From positions 1 through 9,804 of the forward strand of contig JADGRS010000089.1 in assembly GCA_017880705.1 (NCBI GenBank): a DNA stretch of 9,804 nt, given 5' to 3'. This DNA is from Burkholderiales bacterium (GTDB lineage Bacteria > Pseudomonadota > Gammaproteobacteria > Burkholderiales > Usitatibacteraceae). Made by a program: the position numbers and the translations under genes. Below are positions 1-7,161 of this stretch, piece by piece. Position 1 is the stretch's first letter, and each line of letters opens with the position of its first letter. The notes beneath the pieces are model-generated. The model made no database searches. It was not told the origin of the DNA and saw only the letters and a list, made by a program, of their open reading frames with translations.

Positions 1-532
1 CGAAGCACCGACGCTGCCGGCCGATGTCGTCGCTGGGCTCTGGAACGGTCATCAGGCCGCGCAGCCTGAGTCGCGGCAAAGTGCGCACCGCCTCGGCCAG
101 CCGCGGCACGTCCTCCGGCGCCACGCCGCTTTTGCTCGCCTCCCCGCTCACGTTTACCTGCAGGCAGATATCGAGCGGCCCCAGCTCCGGCGCGCGCGCC
201 TCGGCAAGGCGCAGGGCGATTTTCTCGCGCGCGATTGAATGTACCCAATCGAAATGCGCGGCAATGGCCCGCGTCTTGTTGCTCTGTATGGGGCCAATAA
301 AGTGCCAAATGAGCGGTAAAGCGGACAACTCGGCGATTTTCCCCAGCGCCTCCTGCACGTAATTCTCGCCGAATTCGCGCTGGCCTGCGGCGTACGCAGC
401 GCGTACCGCCGCCGCAGCGAAGGTCTTGCTCACCGCCAGCAGCGCAATATCGCCGGGATTGCGCCCGGCGGCCCTCGCCGCCGTAGCGATGCGCGCTCTT
501 ACGGCTTGCAAGTTACTCTCGATTGTGGACAT
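1..532 (-). CDS. yggS: YggS-family PLP homeostasis protein (3' end cut by window edge)
   Basis: This is a pyridoxal-5'-phosphate-binding protein of the YggS/PROSC family, cytosolic and without known catalytic activity. The family buffers PLP and affects amino-acid and vitamin B6 balance. The reverse strand reads from ATG at 532 for 177 codons and leaves the window still open; the family is about 230 residues, so roughly 50 C-terminal residues are missing. Seen: the PLP-lysine motif AVSK with Lys36, the position known in E. coli YggS; FGENYVQEA at about 54-62; HFIGPIQSNKTR at 77-88; QVNVSGEASKSG at 125-136; GLMTVPEP at 159-166. No clear Shine-Dalgarno sequence precedes the ATG, but it gives the normal family N-terminus. 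It diverges from pilT, an arrangement common in proteobacteria, where proC often follows yggS. That neighbour would lie outside the window on the left. Confidence 0.95.
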   Translation of the reverse strand, partial: MSTIESNLQAVRARIATAARAAGRNPGDIALLAVSKTFAAAAVRAAYAAGQREFGENYVQEALGKIAELSALPLIWHFIGPIQSNKTRAIAAHFDWVHSIAREKIALRLAEARAPELGPLDICLQVNVSGEASKSGVAPEDVPRLAEAVRTLPRLRLRGLMTVPEPSDDIGRQRRCF

Positions 533-563
533 AATTTGGCGCGGGCGTGAACGCAGGAAACCG

Positions 564-575
564 GCGATGCATCGC
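564..575. promoter_or_regulatory. 12-bp perfect palindrome in the yggS/pilT divergent spacer
   Basis: GCGATGCATCGC is identical to its reverse complement. It lies about 30 bp from the yggS start and about 60 bp from the pilT start, a suitable place for an operator serving either gene. I do not recognise it as the site of a known regulator. A single GC-rich palindrome of this length can occur by chance. Confidence 0.2.
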
Positions 576-626
576 ATCCAATTGGTCAGTTGCATTGTCG
601 CCTGGCGCGTGACTCAGCATGGAGCG

Positions 627-632
627 ATTATA
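627..632 (-). promoter_or_regulatory. candidate -10 box for yggS
   Basis: On the minus strand these bases read TATAAT, a perfect sigma-70 -10 hexamer. It would place a yggS transcript start near 620 with an 88-base leader. No convincing -35 hexamer lies 16-18 bases upstream, where the sequence is pilT coding DNA. The match also sits between the pilT ribosome binding site and its ATG, so chance is possible. Confidence 0.25.
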
Positions 633-633
633 A

Positions 634-1680
634 ATGGATATCTCTGAACTGCTTGCCTTCGTGGTCAAGAACAAGGCATCCGACCTGCATCTCTCGTCGG
701 GCCTGCCGCCCATGATCCGCGTGCACGGAGACATCAAGCGCATCAACCTGCCGCCGATGGATCACAAGGACGTGCACGGCATGATTTATGACATCATGAA
801 CGACGGCCAGCGCAAGTTCTACGAGGAAAATCTGGAGTGCGATTTTTCCTTTGCCATCCCCGGCCTGGCTCGTTTTCGCGTCAACGCGTTCGTGCAGAAC
901 CGCGGCGCCGCGGCGGTGATGCGCACGATCCCGTCCAAGATTCTGTCGCTCGCCGATCTTAAGTGCCCGAAGATCTTCGAGGACATCGCCGACCAGCCCC
1001 GCGGTGTCGTGCTGGTGACCGGGCCAACTGGCTCGGGCAAGTCCACCACGCTCGCGGCGATGGTCAACCACAAGAACGAAACCGAAGAGGGCCACATCCT
1101 CACCATCGAGGATCCGATCGAGTTCGTGCACGAATCGAAGAAGTGCCTCATGAACCAGCGGGAGGTCGGGCCGCACACCCTGTCGTTCTCCAACGCGCTG
1201 AGGAGCGCGCTGCGCGAGGACCCGGACATCATCCTGGTGGGCGAGATGCGCGACCTGGAGACGATCCGCCTCGCGATGACGGCCGCGGAGACGGGCCACC
1301 TCGTGTTCGGCACGCTGCACACGTCGTCTGCCGCGAAGACCGTGGACCGCATCATCGACGTGTTTCCCGCGGCCGAGAAGGAAATGATCCGCGCGATGCT
1401 GTCGGAATCGCTGCGCGCGGTGATCTCCCAGACCCTCTGCAAGACGAAGGACGGGACCGGCCGGGTCGCCGCGCACGAGATCATGATCGGCACGCCCGCC
1501 ATCCGCAACCTGATCCGCGAGGCGAAGGTCGCGCAGATGTACTCGTCGATCCAGACCGGGCAAGCGCTCGGCATGCAGACGCTCGACCAGAACCTCACCG
1601 AGATGGTGAAGCGAAACCTCATTTCGATGCCCGAGGCGCGCAACAAGGCGGCCAACAAGGACAACTTCATCGGCAGCTAG
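634..1680 (+). CDS. pilT: Type IV pilus retraction ATPase PilT
   Basis: PilT is the hexameric cytoplasmic motor at the base of the type IV pilus that depolymerises pilin and pulls the fibre back. It drives twitching motility, surface sensing and DNA uptake. The 348-residue length is typical. An N-terminal PAS-like half (about 1-100, with SDLHLSSG at 16-23) is followed by the RecA-like ATPase core. Visible motifs: Walker A GPTGSGKST (130-138), Asp box TIEDPIEFVH (157-166), Walker B region DPDIILVGEMRD with catalytic Glu204, His box TGHLVFGTLHT with His222 and His229, and the PilT-specific C-terminal AIRNLIRE (289-296), needed for retraction in studied PilTs. The ATG has a GGAG 9 bases upstream (621-624). 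The stop is 23 bases before pilU, so the two are very likely one transcript. Nothing suggests loss of function. Confidence 0.97.
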   Translation: MDISELLAFVVKNKASDLHLSSGLPPMIRVHGDIKRINLPPMDHKDVHGMIYDIMNDGQRKFYEENLECDFSFAIPGLARFRVNAFVQNRGAAAVMRTIPSKILSLADLKCPKIFEDIADQPRGVVLVTGPTGSGKSTTLAAMVNHKNETEEGHILTIEDPIEFVHESKKCLMNQREVGPHTLSFSNALRSALREDPDIILVGEMRDLETIRLAMTAAETGHLVFGTLHTSSAAKTVDRIIDVFPAAEKEMIRAMLSESLRAVISQTLCKTKDGTGRVAAHEIMIGTPAIRNLIREAKVAQMYSSIQTGQALGMQTLDQNLTEMVKRNLISMPEARNKAANKDNFIGS

Positions 1681-1703
1681 CCGCAACCTTACGAGGACCT
1701 GCA

Positions 1704-2843
1704 ATGGAACGCGAACAGTCCCTCAAATTCATGCACGACCTGCTGCGGGCGCTCATCGCCCGCAGGGGCTCGGACCTCTTCATCACCGCGGGCTTCCCTC
1801 CGGCGATGAAGGTCGACGGCAAGGTCATGCCCGTCTCCCAGCAGAGCCTGTCGCCGATGCACACGCAGGAGCTCGCCCGCTCGATCATGACCGACAAGCA
1901 GGCGGCCGAGTTCGAGGCGACCAACGAGTGCAACTTCGCCATCAGCCCGTCGGGCATCGGCCGCTTCCGTGTGAACGCGTTCGTGCAGCAGGGCCGCTCG
2001 GGCCTGGTGCTGCGCACCATCACCACCGCGATCCCGAAGTTCGACGAGCTGGGCCTGCCCCACGTGCTGAAGGACGTGGCGATGACCAAGCGCGGCCTGG
2101 TGATCTTCGTGGGCGGCACGGGCTCGGGCAAGTCGACCTCGCTCGCCTCGATGATCGGCCACCGCAACGAGAACAGCTACGGGCACATCATCACGATCGA
2201 GGACCCGGTCGAATACGTGCACGAGCACAAGAACTGCATCATCACGCAGCGCGAGGTCGGCGTGGACACCGACAACTGGTTCGCGGCGCTCAAGAACACG
2301 CTGCGCCAGGCGCCCGACGTGATTCTCATCGGCGAGATCCGCGAGAGGGAGACGATGGAATACGGGATCGCCTTCGCGGAGACCGGCCACCTGTGCATGT
2401 CGACCCTTCACGCGAACTCCACCAACCAGGCCCTCGATCGCATCATCAACTTCTTCCCCGAGGAGCGCCGCCAGCAGCTGCTGATGGACCTGTCGCTCAA
2501 CCTCAAGGCGATCATCTCGCAGCGCCTCATCCCGAAGAAGGGAAGCAAGGGGCGCGTCGCCGCGATCGAGATCATGCTCAACTCGCCGCTCATGTCCGAC
2601 CTCATCTTCAAGGGCGAGGTGCACGAGATGAAGGCGCTCATGACCCGCTCGCGCGAGCTCGGCATGCAGACCTTCGACCAGGCGCTGTTCGACCTCTTCG
2701 AGGCGGACATGATCACTTTCGAAGACGCGCTGAGGAACGCCGACTCGGTGAACGACCTGCGCCTCAAGATCAAGCTCGAGAGCAAGAACGCGAAGAACCG
2801 CGACCTGGGCTCGGGCCTCGAGCACCTCGAGATCGTCAAGTGA
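1704..2843 (+). CDS. pilU: PilT-dependent retraction ATPase PilU
   Basis: PilU is a second ATPase of the PilT/VirB11-like family. It works with PilT to strengthen pilus retraction and in studied species usually needs PilT to act. The 379-residue product has RGSDLFITAGFPP (21-33) in the N-terminal domain, Walker A GGTGSGKST (137-145), Asp box TIEDPVEYVH (164-173), Walker B region APDVILIGEIRE with Glu211, and His box TGHLCMSTLHAN with His229 and His236. It lacks the PilT AIRNLIRE motif; the matching region reads PLMSDLIFKGEV. It also has a longer, charged C-terminal tail (about 350-379). Those two traits, plus position after pilT, separate PilU from a second PilT. The ATG is preceded by GAGGA (1693-1697). 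The frame stays open upstream inside pilT, but that extension is out of frame with pilT and has no family match. Confidence 0.96.
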   Translation: MEREQSLKFMHDLLRALIARRGSDLFITAGFPPAMKVDGKVMPVSQQSLSPMHTQELARSIMTDKQAAEFEATNECNFAISPSGIGRFRVNAFVQQGRSGLVLRTITTAIPKFDELGLPHVLKDVAMTKRGLVIFVGGTGSGKSTSLASMIGHRNENSYGHIITIEDPVEYVHEHKNCIITQREVGVDTDNWFAALKNTLRQAPDVILIGEIRERETMEYGIAFAETGHLCMSTLHANSTNQALDRIINFFPEERRQQLLMDLSLNLKAIISQRLIPKKGSKGRVAAIEIMLNSPLMSDLIFKGEVHEMKALMTRSRELGMQTFDQALFDLFEADMITFEDALRNADSVNDLRLKIKLESKNAKNRDLGSGLEHLEIVK

Positions 2844-2877
2844 TCGGGCGGTAGCGGGCCAAGCGATCCGTTTGCGC

Positions 2878-2904
2878 GGTCATCCCCGCGAAGGCGAGGA
2901 TCCA
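2878..2904. repeat. REP/dRS3-like palindromic repeat unit
   Basis: The core ATCCCCGC-GAAG-GCGAGGAT (2882-2901) forms an 8-bp hairpin with one mismatch, flanked by GTC and CCA. This matches from memory the widespread proteobacterial intergenic repeat whose reverse strand, read as protein, gives peptides like DPRLRGDD. Only one copy is visible. It lies between the pilU stop and the terminator, the usual place for such elements. Assignment to a named family needs a genome-wide copy count. Confidence 0.55.
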
Positions 2905-2910
2905 ATCCAG

Positions 2911-2941
2911 GAAAGCCCGCTTCGGTGGGCTTTCTTCTTTT
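2911..2941 (+). terminator. Rho-independent terminator of the pilTU transcript
   Basis: GAAAGCCCGC pairs with GTGGGCTTTC to make a 10-bp stem (2911-2920 with 2925-2934, one G-U pair) closed by a TTCG loop, then TTCTTTT (2935-2941). C(UUCG)G is a known ultra-stable tetraloop. It begins 67 bases after the pilU stop. The reverse strand has only AAAAGAA before the stem and GGATT after it, so it works mainly for rightward transcription. Confidence 0.88.
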
Positions 2942-2961
2942 CCGGGTCCCTTTCCGCCCCT

Positions 2962-2977
2962 GTAGGAACCTTCCGAC
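2962..2977. promoter_or_regulatory. imperfect palindrome, candidate regulatory site upstream of the small exported gene
   Basis: GTAGGAA-CC-TTCCGAC is an inverted repeat with 7-base arms and one mismatched pair. It lies just past the pilU terminator and about 100 bases before the next start. It also contains GGAAC, the -35 core used by several ECF sigma factors such as RpoE, but no matching -10 is clear at the right distance. The rest of 2942-3073 holds no convincing sigma-70 promoter. Confidence 0.22.
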
Positions 2978-3073
2978 GCGACTATCAGAGGATTCTTAAA
3001 GGCGATCCCCTTCCGTCCGACTCCCTGCCTGAATCCGCCTGGTCAATATGGACGTACGACAAGGGAGACGGCC

Positions 3074-3337
3074 ATGAAGAACATCATCGCGATAGGTTTG
3101 GCCTGCTGCATTCCGATCGGGCTCGCCGCAGGAGATTCGAATCCGTCCGAGGCGAACCTCGGCACGATGACCGTGCTCGTGGTCGACGACTCCGCGCCCA
3201 TGGGCGCGGACCTCCAATGCGCGCGCGCGACTCGCGACGCCATCGATGCCGCGCGCTGCGCGTCCCTCGATCGCGCCGTGCTGACGGGGCGCACCCAGAA
3301 AGCTTCCGTGCTCCACGAGCGCGGCCGCTGGATGTAG
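3074..3337 (+). CDS. small predicted exported protein, function unknown
   Basis: I do not recognise the family. The 87-residue product starts with Met-Lys-Asn and a hydrophobic stretch (4-19, with Cys11-Cys12), followed by a small-residue GLAAG suited to signal peptidase I, so it probably leaves the cytoplasm. The two cysteines come too early in the hydrophobic stretch for a good lipobox. The mature part contains NLGTMTVLVVDD (28-39), two more cysteines (about 49 and 62) and a basic C-terminus; no enzyme motif is visible. Translation is well supported by AGGGAG (3062-3067) six bases before the ATG. A CsbD-family gene follows after 21 bases, so both probably share a transcript and perhaps an envelope-stress or stationary-phase role. 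That role is inference from the neighbour only. Confidence 0.7.
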   Translation: MKNIIAIGLACCIPIGLAAGDSNPSEANLGTMTVLVVDDSAPMGADLQCARATRDAIDAARCASLDRAVLTGRTQKASVLHERGRWM

Positions 3338-3358
3338 CACCTCACCCGAAGAGACCTC

Positions 3359-3589
3359 ATGAACTCAGATCAGATGCACGGCCACTGGCGCGAAGTAAAG
3401 GGATGGGCTCTCGAGCAACTCGGGCGCGTCACGCAGGATCCGTGGAAGCGGATCGCCGGCCGTCGCGAGCGCCTGCTCGGTCGCCTCCAGGCGTCGCTCG
3501 CCGAATCGCGGCGCATCGCCGAGTCGGGCTTTCCGGCGTCGCAGACGGGTGCCGTCCTTGTAGAGCGCCGCAGGGCAAGGGGCCGCTGA
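3359..3589 (+). CDS. CsbD-family stress protein
   Basis: CsbD proteins are small, charged, helical proteins named from a sigma-B-dependent general stress gene of Bacillus subtilis. They are common in proteobacteria, and their molecular role is unknown. The 76-residue product follows the family pattern: MNSDQMHGHW at the start (compare MNWDQIEGKW), then REVKGWALEQLGRVT (11-25), then RIAGRRERLLGRLQ (31-44), corresponding to the usual IAGKRDQLVGKIQ. Residues after about 55 are a basic extension outside the domain. GAAGAGA lies about 5 bases before the ATG. The stop is 4 bases from the stop of the convergent EAL gene, with no terminator hairpin between them, so transcripts may run into each other. 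The upstream small exported gene is its likely operon partner. Confidence 0.85.
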   Translation: MNSDQMHGHWREVKGWALEQLGRVTQDPWKRIAGRRERLLGRLQASLAESRRIAESGFPASQTGAVLVERRRARGR

Positions 3590-3593
3590 CCCG

Positions 3594-4481
3594 CTACGCG
3601 GCGAGGCGCGATCCCGGCGACTCGCGCAGCAGCTTGTCGAGGAGAGCGGCGCCGTCGAATTCGTCGGCGAGGCGCGACTGCGGGCCGGCGAAGAAGTATC
3701 CCTGGAGATAGTCGGCCTTGGCTTCGATCGCGAGCAGCGCCGCGGCTCTCGACTCGATGCCCTCCACCGCGACCTTGCATTGAAATTCGTGCAGCAGCTC
3801 GATCATTCCCGGGAGCATGCGCCGCGCCCTGTCGTTGCCGACGACGCCGGCGAGGATCGAGCGGTCGACCTTCACCACGTCGGGGCGCAACGCCACGATG
3901 CGATCGAAGTTCGAGCAGCCGACGCCGAAGTCGTCCAGCGCGATCGAGGCGCCGAGGTCCCGGTAGCACTCGACCGCGTCACGCAGCAGCTTCTCGCTCG
4001 AGCATGGCGCCTCGAGGATCTCGACGCATACGCGCTTGGGAACGAGCCCGTAGTAGCGGATGAGCTCGGCGAACTCGCGGCCGCGGCGCGCGTCGCGCAC
4101 CGCCGCTTCGGGGTGGATGTTGATGAAGAGCGTGCGGTCGCCCGGATCGACCGTCGCGTAGTTGCGAAGATGCAGCGCGCGGCAGGTCCAGTCGAGGAGC
4201 GAGCGAGCGCCGTCGGGCGCGCGCGCGAAGAGCTCCTCGGGGCTCACCGTCGTGCCGGACTCGTCCAATGCGCGCACCAGCGCCTCGAAGCCGAGGCAGG
4301 CCGCGCGCCGCACGCAGTAGATCGGCTGGAAATGGGTGGTGAGGCTCGCGCCCTCCCATTGCAGGGACGGGCCGCCCGCGGCGCGCACCAATTCCTCGGC
4401 CGCGTGCGCGAGCGAGGGCGTCGCGAGCTCGCCCTCGGCCCCGCCTCGAGGCGGCGTCGCCATTCCCTGTCCATCCCTCAT
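3594..4481 (-). CDS. Stand-alone EAL-domain protein, probable c-di-GMP phosphodiesterase
   Basis: EAL domains hydrolyse the second messenger cyclic-di-GMP to pGpG, generally favouring motility over biofilm. From ATG at 4481 the product has 295 residues: about 45 N-terminal residues without a recognised domain, then one EAL domain. Expected metal and catalytic residues are present: Glu66 in GFEALVRA, Asn121 in FINIHPEA, Glu154 in CVEILEAP, Asp183-Asp184 in ALDDFGVG, Lys204 in VVKVDRS, Glu240 and Glu243 in VEGIES, Gln260 in QGYFFAGP. Loop 6 reads DFGVGCSN instead of the common DFGTGYSS. No GGDEF, PAS or membrane segment is seen, resembling short PdeH/YhjH-type enzymes. A GTG at 4508 and an ATG at 4463 are alternative starts; none has a strong Shine-Dalgarno sequence. 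The hybrid kinase lies upstream on the same strand, about 120 bases away. Confidence 0.9.
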   Translation of the reverse strand: MRDGQGMATPPRGGAEGELATPSLAHAAEELVRAAGGPSLQWEGASLTTHFQPIYCVRRAACLGFEALVRALDESGTTVSPEELFARAPDGARSLLDWTCRALHLRNYATVDPGDRTLFINIHPEAAVRDARRGREFAELIRYYGLVPKRVCVEILEAPCSSEKLLRDAVECYRDLGASIALDDFGVGCSNFDRIVALRPDVVKVDRSILAGVVGNDRARRMLPGMIELLHEFQCKVAVEGIESRAAALLAIEAKADYLQGYFFAGPQSRLADEFDGAALLDKLLRESPGSRLAA

Positions 4482-4600
4482 GAGGTGCCCCGCGCTCCGT
4501 GATTGCACGCCGGACGTGCGCCGGCTTCATGGCACTTTGGGGCGACAGCGTTACAGAGGGGTTACGCACCCCCATCGGGGAATTGCGTTTGTAAGACGCG

Positions 4601-7087
4601 CTAGGCCTTCGCGAAGAAGACGGCGAGGGCCTCGGCGATCTCCCTCATGCGATAGGGCTTGCGCAGCACGCGGTTCACCCCGGCGGAAAGCGCTCGCGCC
4701 TCGAAGCCCGCGCCGCCGTATCCGCTCGCGATCACGACCGGCAGCGTGGGATTGAGCTTGCGCAGCTCCTTGGCGAGCTGCGTGCCGATCAGCTCCGGCA
4801 TGACCTCGTCGCTCACCACCGCATCGAAGCGCCGTGGATGGGCGCGCATCGCCTCGAGGGCCTCGCGGCTGCTGCCGAAGCCCACGGGCTCGTAGCCGAG
4901 CTGCGCGAGCATCTCCTCCAGCGCGTGCAGCACGTCGAGCTCGTCGTCGACCGCGAGGATCACCTGGCCCGCGCCCATCGGCAGCGTCTCGAGCTCGTCG
5001 GCGGCGCCCTCCTCGGCGTGGATCTGCGGGATCCAGACGGTGAACGTGGTGCCGCGCCCGAGCTCGCTGGCGACCTCGATGAATCCCTTGTGCTCCGAGA
5101 CCACCGAGTGCACGAGCGCGAGGCCAAGGCCCGTCCCGCGCCCCGCCGGCTTGGTCGTGAAGAACGGCTCGAAGATGCGGTCGATCACCTCCGGCGCGAT
5201 GCCGTGGCCCGTATCCTTCACCCAGACGCGCACGTATTCGCCCGGCGGAATCTCGCCGCTGCGCACCTTGCGCGGCGCGGCGACCGTCTCGCAGGCGAGC
5301 CCGAGCTCGAGCGTGCCGCCCTGCCCCATGGAATGGATCGCATTGGTGCAGAGGTTCATGAGGAGCTGGTGCATGCGCGTGGGATCGCCGAGGATCGTCG
5401 CCTCGGTGCACTGGTCGGCGAAGGTCACGTCGATCGCCAGCGGCGTGGAGCCGCGCACGAGGTCGACCACTTCCTGAGCGATCGGGGCCATGATCACCGG
5501 GAATTTCTCCGCGCCCTCCGCGCGGCTGTAGGAGAGGATCTGGGTGACGAGCGCCTTGGCGCGGTTGCCGGCCCCCATGATGGTGTCGAGGTAGCGCTTC
5601 ATGTCGCCGTCGCCCGCGGCCCGGCGCTGCGCGAGCTCGCCGTATCCGAGGATCGCGCCGAGGATGTTGTTGAAGTCGTGCGCGATGCCCCCGGCAAGGT
5701 GGCCCACCGCCTGCATCTTTTCCGCTTGCTTGAGCTGCGCTTCGAGGCGCACGCGCTCCTCCTCGGCGTGCACCTTGTCCGAGACGTCCTTCACGAAGCC
5801 GATGACGCGCCGCGTGCCGGGCGCCTCGTCGTCGGGATCGCCGATGCGATAGGCGTTCACGCCGAGCGTCGTGTAGACGCCGTCGTCGCGGCGGAAGCGG
5901 TACTCGAGCGCGACGTGCGAGAACTCGCGCTGGCGCAGCCGCTGGCGCAGCCCCTTCAGCCGGATGCGGTCGTCGGGGTGCACGCGCTCCATCCACTTGC
6001 GCAGGTCGGATATGGCGTCGTGGCCCACGCCGAGCACCGATTGCGTGTCGCCGTCCCAGATCACCTTGCCGTCGTCCAGGTTGAGCTCGTACAGGAGGTT
6101 GCCGCTCGCGCGGATCACGGCCTCGTGGCGTGCGCGCCACCCCTCGGTCTCGCGCGCCGCGTCCTGGCGCTCCACGAGAAGCGCCGCCGAGAAAAGCGTC
6201 GTCACCACGATCGTGGCGAGGTAGCCCTGCAGGTGCAGCATCGAGCGCGCGTCGGCGACGCCGCCGACCGAAAACGGCCCGAAGCCATGGGCGGTCTGCC
6301 AGTAGCAGATGAGCCCGAAGATCGACAGCCCCAGCGTGGCGGCGCGCAGGCCGAAGCGCAGCGCCGCCCAGATGAAGAAGGGGGCGCACAGGTAGATGAC
6401 GGGCGGAATGAATCCCGGCGACGCGGAGTGCGTCCCGAACACGTAGTTGGTGGTGACGATGAGCCCCGCGTAGAGCACCAGCAGCTCCGGAAGGCGCGCC
6501 CGCGTAAGCTCGAGCGCTTCCTGGAACCCGTGGCGGCTCCACGCCAGGATGAGCGGCGCAGTGAGCAGCATGCTGAGCATCGTGGAGACAAAGGTGACGG
6601 ACCACTGCTCGCGGAAGGCCGCATGCGTCTGCAGGTGGGTGAAGCTCGCATCGAGGATCGACATCGCCGCCACGAGGGGCGCCATGCCGACCAGGAGGGA
6701 CGACAACCCCTTGATCGTGTCGATCTGCACGCGCGGCCCGGCGAGGCGCATCAGGCCCGCGGCCACCAGCAGGGGCTCGGCCACGTTGACCCCGATGGCC
6801 GCGGCGAGCCGCTGCCAGGGCGCATGGAGGTCCAGGCCGACCGCCAGCGTCGCGGCGAGGATCAGGGCCAGGTAGCCGGGCCAGCGCTTCACCGGGGCCA
6901 CCAGGAGCGTCCCCAGCGCGACTCCGTGGGCGGGCCAGATCAGCAGCGGAAGTTGCTGCTGCGTGGGAAGGCTGACGGCGTATGCTGCGAGGACGTAGTA
7001 GACGACGCCGAAGGTGACGAAGGCGAGCGCCTCCCGCGCTGAAACGGCGTTTCCCACTCTCGCAATCGACGGCGATTCGGCGTTCAT
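4601..7087 (-). CDS. MASE1-PAS hybrid sensor histidine kinase with C-terminal receiver
   Basis: This is an inner-membrane sensor kinase of 828 residues. Domains in order: a MASE1-type multi-helix membrane sensor (about 15-305, with LIWPAHGVALGTLL and RWPGYLALILAATL as family-like signatures), PAS (about 320-440, with ERVHPDDR and EYRFRRDDG), HisKA with phospho-acceptor His470 in GGIAHDFNN, and HATPase with N-box Asn582 (NLCTNAIHSM), G1 box DTGHGI (625-630), F box FEPFFTTK (639-646) and G2 box GTGLGLALVHS (651-661). The receiver at about 708-825 has Asp714-Asp715, phospho-acceptor Asp760, Ser788 and Lys810. All catalytic residues are present. The MASE1 ligand is unknown. The ATG at 7087 is chosen because GGGGGAG sits 5 bases upstream; a longer in-frame start at 7147 lacks this. 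It diverges from an OmpR-type regulator, a plausible but unproven partner. Confidence 0.94.
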   Translation of the reverse strand: MNAESPSIARVGNAVSAREALAFVTFGVVYYVLAAYAVSLPTQQQLPLLIWPAHGVALGTLLVAPVKRWPGYLALILAATLAVGLDLHAPWQRLAAAIGVNVAEPLLVAAGLMRLAGPRVQIDTIKGLSSLLVGMAPLVAAMSILDASFTHLQTHAAFREQWSVTFVSTMLSMLLTAPLILAWSRHGFQEALELTRARLPELLVLYAGLIVTTNYVFGTHSASPGFIPPVIYLCAPFFIWAALRFGLRAATLGLSIFGLICYWQTAHGFGPFSVGGVADARSMLHLQGYLATIVVTTLFSAALLVERQDAARETEGWRARHEAVIRASGNLLYELNLDDGKVIWDGDTQSVLGVGHDAISDLRKWMERVHPDDRIRLKGLRQRLRQREFSHVALEYRFRRDDGVYTTLGVNAYRIGDPDDEAPGTRRVIGFVKDVSDKVHAEEERVRLEAQLKQAEKMQAVGHLAGGIAHDFNNILGAILGYGELAQRRAAGDGDMKRYLDTIMGAGNRAKALVTQILSYSRAEGAEKFPVIMAPIAQEVVDLVRGSTPLAIDVTFADQCTEATILGDPTRMHQLLMNLCTNAIHSMGQGGTLELGLACETVAAPRKVRSGEIPPGEYVRVWVKDTGHGIAPEVIDRIFEPFFTTKPAGRGTGLGLALVHSVVSEHKGFIEVASELGRGTTFTVWIPQIHAEEGAADELETLPMGAGQVILAVDDELDVLHALEEMLAQLGYEPVGFGSSREALEAMRAHPRRFDAVVSDEVMPELIGTQLAKELRKLNPTLPVVIASGYGGAGFEARALSAGVNRVLRKPYRMREIAEALAVFFAKA

Positions 7088-7161
7088 TTGACTCCCCCTT
7101 AGGATTCTACGGTCTCCGGCGTTAAAATGCCCCGAGCCCACTACCACCCTCCCCCCCCCAA
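7088..7161. promoter_or_regulatory. divergent kinase/regulator spacer with a nine-C tract
   Basis: Promoters for both divergent genes should lie here or just inside the flanking genes. Leftward, a strong Shine-Dalgarno sequence serves the kinase (7093-7099 region), and TAGAAT on the minus strand is a 5/6 match to a -10 box. Rightward, TAAAAT (7123-7128) is a 5/6 -10 match. Neither has a good -35. The C9 run at 7151-7159 occupies the place where the regulator's ribosome binding site should be. Confidence 0.4.

Noticed and set aside
963..1703. In-frame upstream extension of pilU through pilT
   Set aside because: The extra residues are the shadow frame of pilT with low-complexity Arg/Pro/Asp content. 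A good ribosome binding site sits just before ATG 1704, where PilU homology begins.
3158..3205. Peptide MTVLVVDDSAPMG in the small exported protein looks like the start of a receiver domain
   Set aside because: It lies after a signal-like segment, and the product ends about 50 residues later with no phospho-acceptor Asp strand, Thr/Ser or Lys motif. The likeness is probably chance.
4505..4525. Overlapping inverted repeats (GCACG/CGTGC and GCCGG/CCGGC) near the EAL start
   Set aside because: Five-base arms in GC-rich DNA are expected by chance, and no regulator site is recognised.
4568..4579. CCCC-ATC-GGGG hairpin between the hybrid kinase and the EAL gene
   Set aside because: The stem is short and no T-run follows on either strand, so it is not a convincing terminator.
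4838..7042. A very long open frame opposite the hybrid kinase (plus strand), and another long minus-strand frame at 4551-6605
   Set aside because: Both are out-of-frame shadows of the kinase, rich in Arg, Ala, Gly and His, with no domain. Such frames are expected in high-GC genes with G/C third positions.
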